The notes under the pieces: generated by a model
Databases searched by the model: none
Seen by the model: the letters and a program-made list of their open reading frames with translations, nothing else
Told to the model about the DNA's origin: nothing
Source: Clostridiaceae bacterium
Lineage (GTDB): Bacteria; Bacillota; Clostridia; Saccharofermentanales; Fastidiosipilaceae
Assembly (NCBI GenBank): GCA_012514965.1
Contig: JAAYZH010000036.1
Location: 1-10,687, forward strand
Reading direction: 5' to 3'
Length of the DNA stretch: 10,687 nucleotides
Shown here: piece by piece, positions 1 through 6,748 of the stretch
How positions within the stretch are numbered: the first letter of the stretch is position 1
Layout of the letters: each line of letters begins with the position of its first letter
Translations under genes and position numbers: made by a program

Positions 1-236
1 CCTATCCTCTGCCACTGACGGAAGTGAGGCAGTTTTGTGCCAAAAAGGCGCACTTCGCCGCCGACCGGCTGCAACTCTCCGAGTATTAGCCGAATCAAAG
101 TGCTTTTACCTGCTCCGTTTGAACCGACCAGGCCGACAAAATCACCCTTTTCGATTGCGAAATTGATATTTTCCAAAACTTCTACATCAGCGAAGTGAAA
201 TGATAGATTGACTACCTCTAGGGGGCGTTCTGCCAT
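1..236 (-). CDS. Metal (Zn/Mn-type) ABC transporter ATP-binding protein, 5' part only
   Basis: This is the first 78 codons of an ABC ATPase whose gene runs off the left edge. The translation begins MAERPLEVVNLSFHF. It has a clear Walker A motif, GSNGAGKST, at residues 38-46, in the setting GLVGSNGAGKSTLIRLILGE. It ends in an F-R-Q-W-Q-R-I-G stretch, which in the ZnuC/AdcC/MntB-like group leads into the Q-loop (usually IGYVPQ). Signature, Walker B and H-loop motifs lie outside the window. By family knowledge such a protein powers import of zinc or manganese with a membrane permease and a substrate-binding lipoprotein. The metal assignment rests only on overall resemblance, so a generic ABC ATPase is possible. 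The ATG at 236-234 is preceded by AAGGAG (243-248) with a 6-nt spacer, which supports this start. It has its own promoter, separated from the fatty acid operon by a terminator. Confidence 0.8.
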   Translation of the reverse strand, partial: MAERPLEVVNLSFHFADVEVLENINFAIEKGDFVGLVGSNGAGKSTLIRLILGELQPVGGEVRLFGTKLPHFRQWQRI

Positions 237-303
237 GATGGGCTCCTTGTGTAATTGTTTTCAAGCGCAAGTGCTTGTTCGTGACGAGATGACAACGCTT
301 TGA

Positions 304-332
304 ATCGTACCGTATTTGCGAACGGTTCGCAA
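304..332 (-). promoter_or_regulatory. Candidate sigma-A promoter of the metal ABC transporter gene
   Basis: On the minus strand, TTGCGA (327-332) and TACGAT (304-309) are separated by exactly 17 bp, a good match to the -35 and -10 boxes. Transcription would begin near 297, giving a leader of about 60 nt before the ATG at 236. The -35 box is one half of a 17-bp palindrome. Confidence 0.5.
316..332. promoter_or_regulatory. Perfect 17-bp palindrome over the -35 box, candidate operator
   Basis: The sequence is TTGCGAAC-G-GTTCGCAA: two 8-bp arms around one central base, with no mismatch. It covers the putative -35 box of the metal ABC transporter gene, where a dimeric repressor would block transcription. 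It does not look like the known Zur, MntR or AdcR boxes as I remember them, so the regulator is unknown. Confidence 0.4.
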
Positions 333-345
333 GAATACTCCTCAG

Positions 346-381
346 GCCAAAACAAAGCCGGCACCCATTACGGTTCCGGCT
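346..381 (-). terminator. Intrinsic terminator of the fatty acid operon
   Basis: Read on the minus strand, AGCCGGAACC pairs with GGTGCCGGCT (one A-G mismatch) around a short loop; the arms span 356-381. The run TTTGTTTT follows immediately. It begins 27 nt after the accDA stop codon, so it closes the operon before the transporter promoter. Confidence 0.75.
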
Positions 382-407
382 GCACCAAAAATCGCTTGAA
401 CAGGTAA

Positions 408-2252
408 TTATTCTTGCCAGTAAGGGCCCAGATCGCGGAAGCGCGCGTAGCGCTTCGCCAGCAGTTCTCCCGTACTGACGGTTTCGCTGCGAATCTCCGC
501 CAAAGCTTCCGTAAAAAACTGTTTGATTCCGGCAGCGGTTTCTTCTGCCTGTGTATGGGCGCCATCCTCCGGCTCCATGATGATTGCGTCGGCGATCCCT
601 AGTTCGAGGAGATCGGCTGCAGTAATGTGCATTATATCAGCGGCTTCTCGTTCGCGTGCGGCATCCTTCCAAAGCAGGGACGCAAAGCCACGTGGCGAAA
701 TCACGGAATAAATCGCATTCGACAGCATAGCCAGACGGTCGGCAACCGCGATACCCAAGGCGCCGCCGCTGCCGCCCTCGCCAATTACAACCGAGACAAT
801 CGGGACCTTGAGCTGCGACATCTCAGCCAGATTGCGCGCGATGGCTTCCCCTTGGCCGCGCTCTTCCGCTCCTACACCGCAATAGGCGCCGGAAGTATCA
901 ATGAAACTCAAGACCGGACGGCCGAACTTCTCGGCCTGGCGCATGAGGCGCAAGGCTTTGCGATAGCCTTCCGGGTGCGGCATGCCAAAGTTACATTGAT
1001 TATTTTCTTCGAGATTACGGCCTTTGCGCTCCGCGATAATCGTGACAGGTTCGCCATTTAGGAGACCAAGGCCGCCCCAAATCGCGGCGTCCTCGCCATA
1101 GAGCCGGTCACCCTTGAGTTCAATATAGTCATCAAAAATCAATGGCAGATAATCAATGATATTGGGCCTGCCTTTGGCCCGGATCAAGTCAAGACTGTCG
1201 GAGGCCTTGACGCGTGTGGACAAGTCCTCTGTGCTGCGCAGGACTCTGGCTGTTTGATTCTCCTCGAGGCTACGTTGTTTCGCTCGATTCATTGTCTGTG
1301 CGGCATGGGAATCAGAGGTCTGATCAGGATAGTGGAAGGCCAGTAATGAACCCAGGGTAGACTTGATGCGGCTGCGAGACACAATCGCGTCCAGAAAGCC
1401 ATGACTTTCCTGGAATTCGGCGCGCTGGAAATCATCAGGAAGCTTCTCGAAGATGGTGCCTTCGATCACGCGACGACCTGCGAAACCGATTATGCTTCCC
1501 GGTTCGGATAGAATGATGTCACCCAGCGAAGCGAAACTAGCTGTTACGCCGCCTGTTGTGGGATCCGTCATAAACGAAATATAAAGCTGTCCGGCAACGG
1601 CATGCTTCGCAACAGCCGCCGATGTCGACGCCATTTGCATCAAGGATACGATCCCCTCCTGCATACGAGCGCCGCCTGAGACGGTAAAGAGAATCACCGG
1701 AAGTTTTTCTGCCGTTCCAAGCTCAAACAAGCGAACGACACGTTCGCCCACTGCAGCGCCCATCGAGCCCATAATAAAGCGTGAATCCATAGCCCCGATC
1801 AGGCAAGCTACGCCTTCCACACGGGCGCGTCCGGTAACGATCGCGTCGCTCAAACCGGTTTCCGCCTGCAGACGATGCACCTTATCCTCGTAGCCCTCAA
1901 AATCGATCGGGTTGCGGGCGCGAATACTGCTGTCTACCTCTTCAAAGCTGCCCTCATCGGCGACAAGCCAAATGCGTTCCCAGGCATTGATGCGAAAGTG
2001 GTGATGACAGAGCGTGCACACCTGATGAGCTCTCTCAAAGTCATCACGAAACATGACTCCGCTGCAGGATGGACAGCGCACCCAGAGATCGTCCGGAATC
2101 GGCTGCTGATACGAAAAAGGCCTGCGAGTCTGCTCGGTCTGCGTGCTGTCTTCGCCGCCTGCATCCTGCTGAGGCTGTGCCTGCAGCGACTCGAGCAAAA
2201 CAGACTCATCCTGCACGCGCTTCTTGAGGTGACTAAAAATATGATCAGACAT
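408..2252 (-). CDS. accDA: Acetyl-CoA carboxylase carboxyltransferase, fused beta and alpha subunits
   Basis: This 614-residue protein transfers the carboxyl group from carboxybiotin on AccB to acetyl-CoA, giving malonyl-CoA for FabD. The N-terminal half is AccD: a four-cysteine zinc ribbon (C60, C63, C79, C82), then a crotonase-like domain with the SGGARMQEG oxyanion-type loop at 192-200. A charged linker (about 310-350) leads to an AccA half: GRPNIIDY at 361-368, FGMPHPEGYRKALRLM at 422-437, GAEERGQGEAIARNL at 461-475 and the glycine loop GEGGSGGALG at 491-500. No stop codon or frameshift separates the halves, and AccA has lost most of its usual N-terminal helix region. In E. coli and most Firmicutes these are two genes. 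The ATG at 2252 follows AGGAGG with a 5-nt spacer, 21 nt after the accC stop. One residue is unusual: SPEG in the AccA half reads SPRG (R521). Confidence 0.95.
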   Translation of the reverse strand: MSDHIFSHLKKRVQDESVLLESLQAQPQQDAGGEDSTQTEQTRRPFSYQQPIPDDLWVRCPSCSGVMFRDDFERAHQVCTLCHHHFRINAWERIWLVADEGSFEEVDSSIRARNPIDFEGYEDKVHRLQAETGLSDAIVTGRARVEGVACLIGAMDSRFIMGSMGAAVGERVVRLFELGTAEKLPVILFTVSGGARMQEGIVSLMQMASTSAAVAKHAVAGQLYISFMTDPTTGGVTASFASLGDIILSEPGSIIGFAGRRVIEGTIFEKLPDDFQRAEFQESHGFLDAIVSRSRIKSTLGSLLAFHYPDQTSDSHAAQTMNRAKQRSLEENQTARVLRSTEDLSTRVKASDSLDLIRAKGRPNIIDYLPLIFDDYIELKGDRLYGEDAAIWGGLGLLNGEPVTIIAERKGRNLEENNQCNFGMPHPEGYRKALRLMRQAEKFGRPVLSFIDTSGAYCGVGAEERGQGEAIARNLAEMSQLKVPIVSVVIGEGGSGGALGIAVADRLAMLSNAIYSVISPRGFASLLWKDAAREREAADIMHITAADLLELGIADAIIMEPEDGAHTQAEETAAGIKQFFTEALAEIRSETVSTGELLAKRYARFRDLGPYWQE

Positions 2253-2273
2253 AGGGTCCTCCTAATCGGCTCT

Positions 2274-3641
2274 TTACTGCTCGCGTAAAGCAGCCAGGAA
2301 CTGCGGCATTTTGCGGGTCAAATATGCGATGTCGTAATTGCCGCGGATAAATTCCGGGTCGCGCAGAATCGCCAGGTGAAAATCGATGGTTGTCGGCACA
2401 CCGACTATCGAAAATTCCGTGAGCGCGCGGCGCATGCGGCTGATCGCGGTGGCACGGTCCGGAGCCCAGACGATCAGTTTAGCCAGCAGCGAATCATAAT
2501 AAGGCGGTACTTCGTAGCCTTGATAAATCGCGCTGTCAATTCGGATGCCGTTGCCTCCCGGCAGTAAGAGTTCCGAAATTTTGCCGGGGGCCGGCCGGAA
2601 ATTCTGCAGGGGATCCTCTGCATTGATGCGGCATTCGATTGCGTGTCCAGAGAATTGAATGTCTTTCTGACGAATCGACAGTGGTTCACCGGCCGCGACT
2701 CGGATCTGCTCTTGTACGATATTGACGCTCGTGACCGCTTCCGAGATGGGATGCTCTACCTGAATACGAGTATTCATTTCCATGAAGTAGAAGCTGCCGT
2801 CGGCATCCACCAGAAACTCAAGGGTACCCGCCCCTACGTACTGTACGCTTTTGGCCAGGCGAAGCGAAGTCTCGTACATTGCCTCACGTGTGCGCTCGCT
2901 GATAAACGGCGAGCGGGCTTCTTCCAGCATCTTTTGATTGCGACGTTGAATCGAGCAGTCACGGTCACCCAAGTGGATGACATTGCCAAAGCGATCCCCC
3001 AGAATCTGTACTTCCACGTGGTGAGGGTTTTGAATAAAACGCTCAAGATAGACACGGTCATTGCCAAAACAGGCTCTAGCCTCCTGGCGAGCAGACAAAT
3101 AGGCGCGCGGCAGTTCTTCAGCGGTTTCCGCGACACGCATACCGCGGCCTCCCCCGCCTGCGGTAGCTTTGATCATGACCGGGAAGCCAATGTCCTGGGC
3201 GGCTTTCAGCGCGTCAGACACGTTCTCCGGAAGATCGCGGCTGCCGGGTACGACCGGTACCTGCGCGTTGAGGGCGGTTTTTTTGGCCGTGGCCTTGTCC
3301 CCCATCAGCTGCATAGTTTGACTGTCAGGGCCAATAAAAGTCACGCCGATTTTCTGACACATTCTCACAAAAGCGGAATTCTCTGACAAAAAACCAAAAC
3401 CCGGATGGATCGCTTCGGCCCCGGAGACCAGGCAGGCTGACAAAATCGCCTGCGCATTGAGATAACTGTCCGTAGAGGACGCAGGGCCAATGCAAATCGC
3501 CTCATCGGCCAGGTGCACATGCAAAGCATCGCGGTCCGCCTCCGAAAAAACCGCTACTGTGAGGATACCCATGTCGCGACAGGCGCGGATCACGGTGACA
3601 GCGATTTCGCCGCGATTAGCAATCAAGATCTTGCGAAACAT
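2274..3641 (-). CDS. accC: Biotin carboxylase subunit of acetyl-CoA carboxylase
   Basis: AccC uses ATP and bicarbonate to carboxylate the biotin on AccB. With the chosen start the protein has 455 residues, close to the 449 of E. coli AccC. It begins MFRKILIANRGEIAV, the standard N-terminal Rossmann-like opening. ATP-grasp features are all present: K158 followed by the glycine-rich loop GGGGRGM, H208/E210, K237, E275, and the E288-N290-R292-Q294-V295-E296 cluster in MEMNTRIQVEH, with R338 in ECRIN. These agree with the E. coli catalytic residues almost position for position. The frame stays open 20 codons further upstream, inside fabZ, but those residues do not resemble AccC, and AAAGGAG (3647-3653) supports the start at 3641. 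The gene starts 2 nt after the fabZ stop, so translation is probably coupled. Confidence 0.96.
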   Translation of the reverse strand: MFRKILIANRGEIAVTVIRACRDMGILTVAVFSEADRDALHVHLADEAICIGPASSTDSYLNAQAILSACLVSGAEAIHPGFGFLSENSAFVRMCQKIGVTFIGPDSQTMQLMGDKATAKKTALNAQVPVVPGSRDLPENVSDALKAAQDIGFPVMIKATAGGGGRGMRVAETAEELPRAYLSARQEARACFGNDRVYLERFIQNPHHVEVQILGDRFGNVIHLGDRDCSIQRRNQKMLEEARSPFISERTREAMYETSLRLAKSVQYVGAGTLEFLVDADGSFYFMEMNTRIQVEHPISEAVTSVNIVQEQIRVAAGEPLSIRQKDIQFSGHAIECRINAEDPLQNFRPAPGKISELLLPGGNGIRIDSAIYQGYEVPPYYDSLLAKLIVWAPDRATAISRMRRALTEFSIVGVPTTIDFHLAILRDPEFIRGNYDIAYLTRKMPQFLAALREQ

Positions 3642-3643
3642 GT

Positions 3644-4090
3644 TTACTCCTTTGCGCCCGCATCTGCGTCGCCGATGGCAAAGGTCATTTCCAGCGAACA
3701 ACAGAGCTTGTCACCCACATAGGCCTTGCCTTCCCCGAAGCCGACCGGCCCGCGCATTTTGCCAATCGTCACTTCGAGACGCAGCAGATCTCCGGGTACG
3801 ACCTTATTCTTAAAGCGCACTTTGTCCATGCGGCCAAAATAAGCGATCTTGCCCTTATACTCGGGACGGGACAGCACATAAAACGCGCCGATTTGCGCGA
3901 TGGTCTCACAGATCAGGACACCCGGCATCACGGGCTCCTGCGGAAAATGTCCGGGTACCCAAAATTCGTCACCGGTCACTTGTTTCGTTCCGATGATGGT
4001 TTTGTCCTGAATGGCTTCTATCGTATCAATCAGCAAGAAGGGCTCTCTGTGGGGCAGCACCTGCTTGATCGCTTCACGGTCATACAACAT
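3644..4090 (-). CDS. fabZ: 3-hydroxyacyl-[acyl-carrier-protein] dehydratase FabZ
   Basis: FabZ removes water from 3-hydroxyacyl-ACP to give trans-2-enoyl-ACP in each elongation cycle. The 148-residue product is the usual length for this single hot-dog-fold family. It shows HREPFLLID at 14-22 and the active-site stretch GHFPQEPVMPGVLICETIAQ (47-66), which contains the catalytic H48 and E62. The ATG at 4090 has AAAGGAG upstream with a spacer of about 8 nt. It follows accB by 29 nt and overlaps the accC ribosome binding site at its end. No second hot-dog dehydratase/isomerase (FabA, FabN) is in the window, so how unsaturated fatty acids are made, if they are, cannot be told from here. Confidence 0.96.
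   Translation of the reverse strand: MLYDREAIKQVLPHREPFLLIDTIEAIQDKTIIGTKQVTGDEFWVPGHFPQEPVMPGVLICETIAQIGAFYVLSRPEYKGKIAYFGRMDKVRFKNKVVPGDLLRLEVTIGKMRGPVGFGEGKAYVGDKLCCSLEMTFAIGDADAGAKE
3647..3653 (-). promoter_or_regulatory. Ribosome binding site of accC, overlapping the end of fabZ
   Basis: AAAGGAG lies in the last codons of fabZ, 5 nt before the accC ATG at 3641, with the fabZ TAA inside the spacer. It fixes the accC start and implies fabZ-accC translational coupling. Confidence 0.75.
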
Positions 4091-4119
4091 AATCGTTTCT
4101 CCTTTGTCCCTGGGGTAAA

Positions 4120-4575
4120 TTACTCAAGGATCAGCAGGGCTTGTCCGTACTCGACCTTTTGGCCGCTCTGGCACAATACCTCACGTACTTTGCCGCTGTG
4201 CGGGGCCAAAACCTCATTCATCAGTTTCATAGCTTCGATGATGCACAGGACATCGCCTTCCTCGACTTCGTCGCCTACGGTCACAAACGGCGGACTGTCT
4301 GGAGAGGCCGCAGCGTAAAAAACACCCACGACCGGTGAAGGAACAGCTTTACCGCTGTCTTCGACTGCAGGTTCTGCCTCCGCCTCTGTATTTTCAGCCA
4401 CAGGCTCTTGCGCAAGCGGCTGGACCGGTGCAGCGTAAGCAGGTGTCGACACCACAGAGGACGACTCACGCTTGAGATGCAGCTCGACATCCTCTTCTTC
4501 ATAACGTAATTCGCTGACACCGAATTCCTGCATTGCGGCAAGCCATTGGCGCAGTTTCTCTGCATCCATTTTCAT
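4120..4575 (-). CDS. accB: Biotin carboxyl carrier protein of acetyl-CoA carboxylase
   Basis: AccB carries the covalently bound biotin that shuttles CO2 from AccC to AccDA. The 151-residue protein has the expected three parts: a short helical N-terminus (1-35), a flexible Ala/Pro/Glu-rich linker (about 38-78), and a C-terminal biotinyl domain (79-151) with EAMKLMNE around the biotin-accepting K117. A biotin protein ligase (BirA) must modify it and is not in the window. The ATG at 4575 overlaps the fabF stop in an ATGA junction, and GAGG of the upstream GAGGAAA lies 7 nt before it. A second ATG two codons later is possible and would change little. The tight overlap suggests coupled translation with fabF. 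Confidence 0.96.
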   Translation of the reverse strand: MKMDAEKLRQWLAAMQEFGVSELRYEEEDVELHLKRESSSVVSTPAYAAPVQPLAQEPVAENTEAEAEPAVEDSGKAVPSPVVGVFYAAASPDSPPFVTVGDEVEEGDVLCIIEAMKLMNEVLAPHSGKVREVLCQSGQKVEYGQALLILE

Positions 4576-5837
4576 AGTGTTTCCTCGTATTTCTCTAGGC
4601 AGATCACGCCATTCTGGCCGCCAAAGCCGAGTGAATTGCTAAGTGCCACGCGGGCATCACTTGGTCTTGCCTGACCATAAACATAATCAAGATCACATTC
4701 CTCAGCCTTGTTGACCAGGCCGCGAATCGGCGGAATCACACCATCGCGCAGAATAAAGGCTGTAGCGATGGCTTCGATTGCGCCTGCTGCGCCCATAAGA
4801 TGGCCGGTATTGCCCTTAATCGAAGTAATTTGAATCTCATAGGCTCTGGCACCCAGAGCTTGCTTGATCGCGATCGTTTCATACTTATCATTAAGAGGTG
4901 TGGACGTGCCATGGGCATTGATGTAATCGATCTCTTCGGGCTTGCGTCCTGCGTCTTCGATGGCCATCAGCAAGGCTCGGGAGTCACCGCGGCCTTCCGG
5001 ATGCGGACTGGTGATGTGGTAGCCGTCCGCTGTAGCACCGTAGCCTGTGATCTCCGCGATGATTTTGGCCCCACGTTGCACGGCGCTCTCCAGAGATTCC
5101 AGAATCAGAATACCTGCTCCTTCGCCGCTGAGGAACCCGTCTCTGTCACGGTCAAAGGGCCGCGACGCCAGCTCCGGATCTGTCTGGGTGGTAAGAGCAG
5201 TCATGTTCACAAAGCCGCCAATCGCGCTGGGACGGATCGGTGCTTCGAAACCGCCGGTCACGCAGATGTCCAGATAGCCGTTCGTAATCTTCTGGAAGGC
5301 TTCACCGATCGCATTCGTGGAAGATGCGCAGGCAGTCGCGATTGCGTAGTTCACACCATAGATCGGATATTCCATCGCTACCCGCCCCGACGTCATATTA
5401 CTGATGAACATGGGAATGTAGAGCGGAGAGATCACTTTCTCCCCCTTATCGAAGTACTTGCCAATCTCGGTTTCCATCGTTGTGTAGCCGCCGATACCGG
5501 TGCCCAGAATGACGCCCATGCGGAAAGGATCATAGTCCTCAAGCTTGAGACCGGAGCTCTCGATCGCCTCCTTGACGGCGGCCAAAGCAAACTGTGTGGA
5601 ACGATCTAGACGACGCACTTCTTTGCGCGAAAAGTAATCTTCGGGATTAAAGTTCTTGACTTCTGCAGCCAACGTACATTTAAATTCCGAGGCATCGAAA
5701 GCCGAGATCGGCGCGGCTCCATTGGCCCCGTTCTTCAGTCCTCTCCAATATGCTTCACTGTTATTGCCGATCGGGCTGATCACGCCGGTGGCGGTAATGA
5801 CGACACGTCTGCGTCCTTTATGGTTGAGATAATTCAT
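4572..5837 (-). CDS. fabF: 3-oxoacyl-[acyl-carrier-protein] synthase II
   Basis: FabF condenses malonyl-ACP with a growing acyl-ACP, extending the chain by two carbons. With the chosen start it has 421 residues (E. coli FabF has 413). The thiolase-fold Cys-His-His triad is complete: C170 in IATACASSTNA, H309 in NAHGTSTPLND and H346 in GNTGHLMGAAG. The glycine-rich C-terminus NSLGFGGQNG is also typical. The frame is open for 26 more codons upstream (to 5915), but that basic stretch does not resemble FabF and its ATGs lack a ribosome binding site. AAAAGGAG at 5843-5850 supports the start at 5837. The 105-nt gap before it is the largest inside the operon. The stop codon overlaps the accB start. 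Confidence 0.96.
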   Translation of the reverse strand: MNYLNHKGRRRVVITATGVISPIGNNSEAYWRGLKNGANGAAPISAFDASEFKCTLAAEVKNFNPEDYFSRKEVRRLDRSTQFALAAVKEAIESSGLKLEDYDPFRMGVILGTGIGGYTTMETEIGKYFDKGEKVISPLYIPMFISNMTSGRVAMEYPIYGVNYAIATACASSTNAIGEAFQKITNGYLDICVTGGFEAPIRPSAIGGFVNMTALTTQTDPELASRPFDRDRDGFLSGEGAGILILESLESAVQRGAKIIAEITGYGATADGYHITSPHPEGRGDSRALLMAIEDAGRKPEEIDYINAHGTSTPLNDKYETIAIKQALGARAYEIQITSIKGNTGHLMGAAGAIEAIATAFILRDGVIPPIRGLVNKAEECDLDYVYGQARPSDARVALSNSLGFGGQNGVICLEKYEETL

Positions 5838-5842
5838 ACGTA

Positions 5843-5850
5843 CTCCTTTT
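5843..5850 (-). promoter_or_regulatory. Ribosome binding site that sets the fabF start
   Basis: AAAAGGAG lies 5 nt before the ATG at 5837. No comparable site precedes the upstream in-frame ATGs at 5915 and 5894, so the 26-codon extension is probably untranslated leader. Confidence 0.75.
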
Positions 5851-5942
5851 GGCTTTGCCCATATTCGCTCAGCCTTTGTTTTGTAAAATTCCATCTGTCC
5901 GCGCCGCCTGAACACTCATTCGTAAGCTAGCGCAGCGTGAGG

Positions 5943-6665
5943 CTAAAGGATCATGCCGCCCGATACTTCCAGGACCTGGCCGGTGATGTAGCTGGAATCC
6001 GCAGACAGCAGGAAACTCACTACACTCGCGATTTCAGAGGGCTGCGCCATGCGTTTCAGCACAATCTGATTCAGCGCGGCCTCTCTGGCCTTTTCGCTCA
6101 TGCTGTCTGTCATATCGGTCTCGACCATGCCCGGAGCGATCGCATTGACAAGAATATTGCGCGAAGCAAATTCTTTGGCCATAGTTTTCGTTAAGCCGAT
6201 CAATCCGGCTTTGGCGGCACTGTAATTCGCTTGCCCGGGATTGCCGTACAGGCCGATAACAGACGCCATATTCACGATACGGCCGCTGCGAAGTTTCATC
6301 ATCGACGGAATCGCGGCTTTCGCCATCAGGAACGGACCGCTCAGGTCGGTCCGCAGAACTGCATTGAAATCATCTTCACTCATGCGCAGCAGGAGCCCAT
6401 CACGATTGACGCCGGCGTTATTTACCAGACCTTCGACCTTGCCTTCGAAAAAGTTCTCCGCTTCTGTGATCAGACGACGACAATCCTCTTCGGATGTCAC
6501 ATCCGCCTGCACGGCAGCAACCCGGCCTTCCGCAGCAGCCACAATTGCTTCTGCTTCCGCGGTTGCCGAACGGTACGAAAAACAGACTTTGTGTCCATCC
6601 TGCAACAAACGCTCTACTATGGCGCAGCCAATTCCGCGCGAACCTCCCGTTACGACTACATTCAT
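5943..6665 (-). CDS. fabG: 3-oxoacyl-[acyl-carrier-protein] reductase
   Basis: FabG reduces 3-oxoacyl-ACP to 3-hydroxyacyl-ACP with NADPH. The 240-residue product is a classical short-chain dehydrogenase: cofactor loop TGGSRGIG at 6-13, NNAG at 82-85, catalytic S135 (NMAS), Y148 and K152 (YSAAK), and the usual ending SYITGQVLEVSGG. The position of the fourth tetrad residue, normally Asn, is Asp here (D107 in RTDLSGPF). An open frame extends 17 codons upstream, but MNVVVTGG is the standard beginning of the fold and has GGGAG 6 nt before it. The gene follows fabH after 83 nt. Other SDR reductases share the fold, but operon position and C-terminus make FabG the clear choice. Confidence 0.95.
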   Translation of the reverse strand: MNVVVTGGSRGIGCAIVERLLQDGHKVCFSYRSATAEAEAIVAAAEGRVAAVQADVTSEEDCRRLITEAENFFEGKVEGLVNNAGVNRDGLLLRMSEDDFNAVLRTDLSGPFLMAKAAIPSMMKLRSGRIVNMASVIGLYGNPGQANYSAAKAGLIGLTKTMAKEFASRNILVNAIAPGMVETDMTDSMSEKAREAALNQIVLKRMAQPSEIASVVSFLLSADSSYITGQVLEVSGGMIL

Positions 6666-6671
6666 ATATTT

Positions 6672-6676
6672 CTCCC
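6672..6676 (-). promoter_or_regulatory. Ribosome binding site that sets the fabG start
   Basis: GGGAG (within AAAAGGGAGA) lies 6 nt before the ATG at 6665. It favours this start over the in-frame ATG at 6716. Confidence 0.65.
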
Positions 6677-6748
6677 TTTTAGTAGATTCACTGTCGCGAA
6701 TCTCGTCTTTAGCCAATTTGAGTTCTCTCTGTTAGCAAATAACTGAAA

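Noticed and set aside
262..277. Small hairpin in the leader of the metal transporter gene, as a possible riboswitch
   Set aside because: Only five base pairs are firm and the leader is about 60 nt, too short and simple for a known metal riboswitch.
2643..3386. Open frame of 247 codons on the plus strand opposite accC
   Set aside because: It is antisense to fully conserved accC codons and the translation looks random.
4800..5609. Long open frame (269 codons) on the plus strand opposite fabF
   Set aside because: It lies wholly antisense to a clear fabF, has no recognisable domain and no convincing ribosome binding site. High G+C codon use in fabF explains it.
5838..5915. N-terminal extension of FabF by 26 residues
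   Set aside because: It does not resemble FabF, lacks a ribosome binding site at its ATGs, and a strong site precedes the ATG at 5837.
6684..6703. Inverted repeat AGATTC ... GAATCT between fabH and fabG
   Set aside because: Six-base arms with an 8-nt loop and no U-run are too weak for a terminator, and this is likely by chance in AT-rich spacer.
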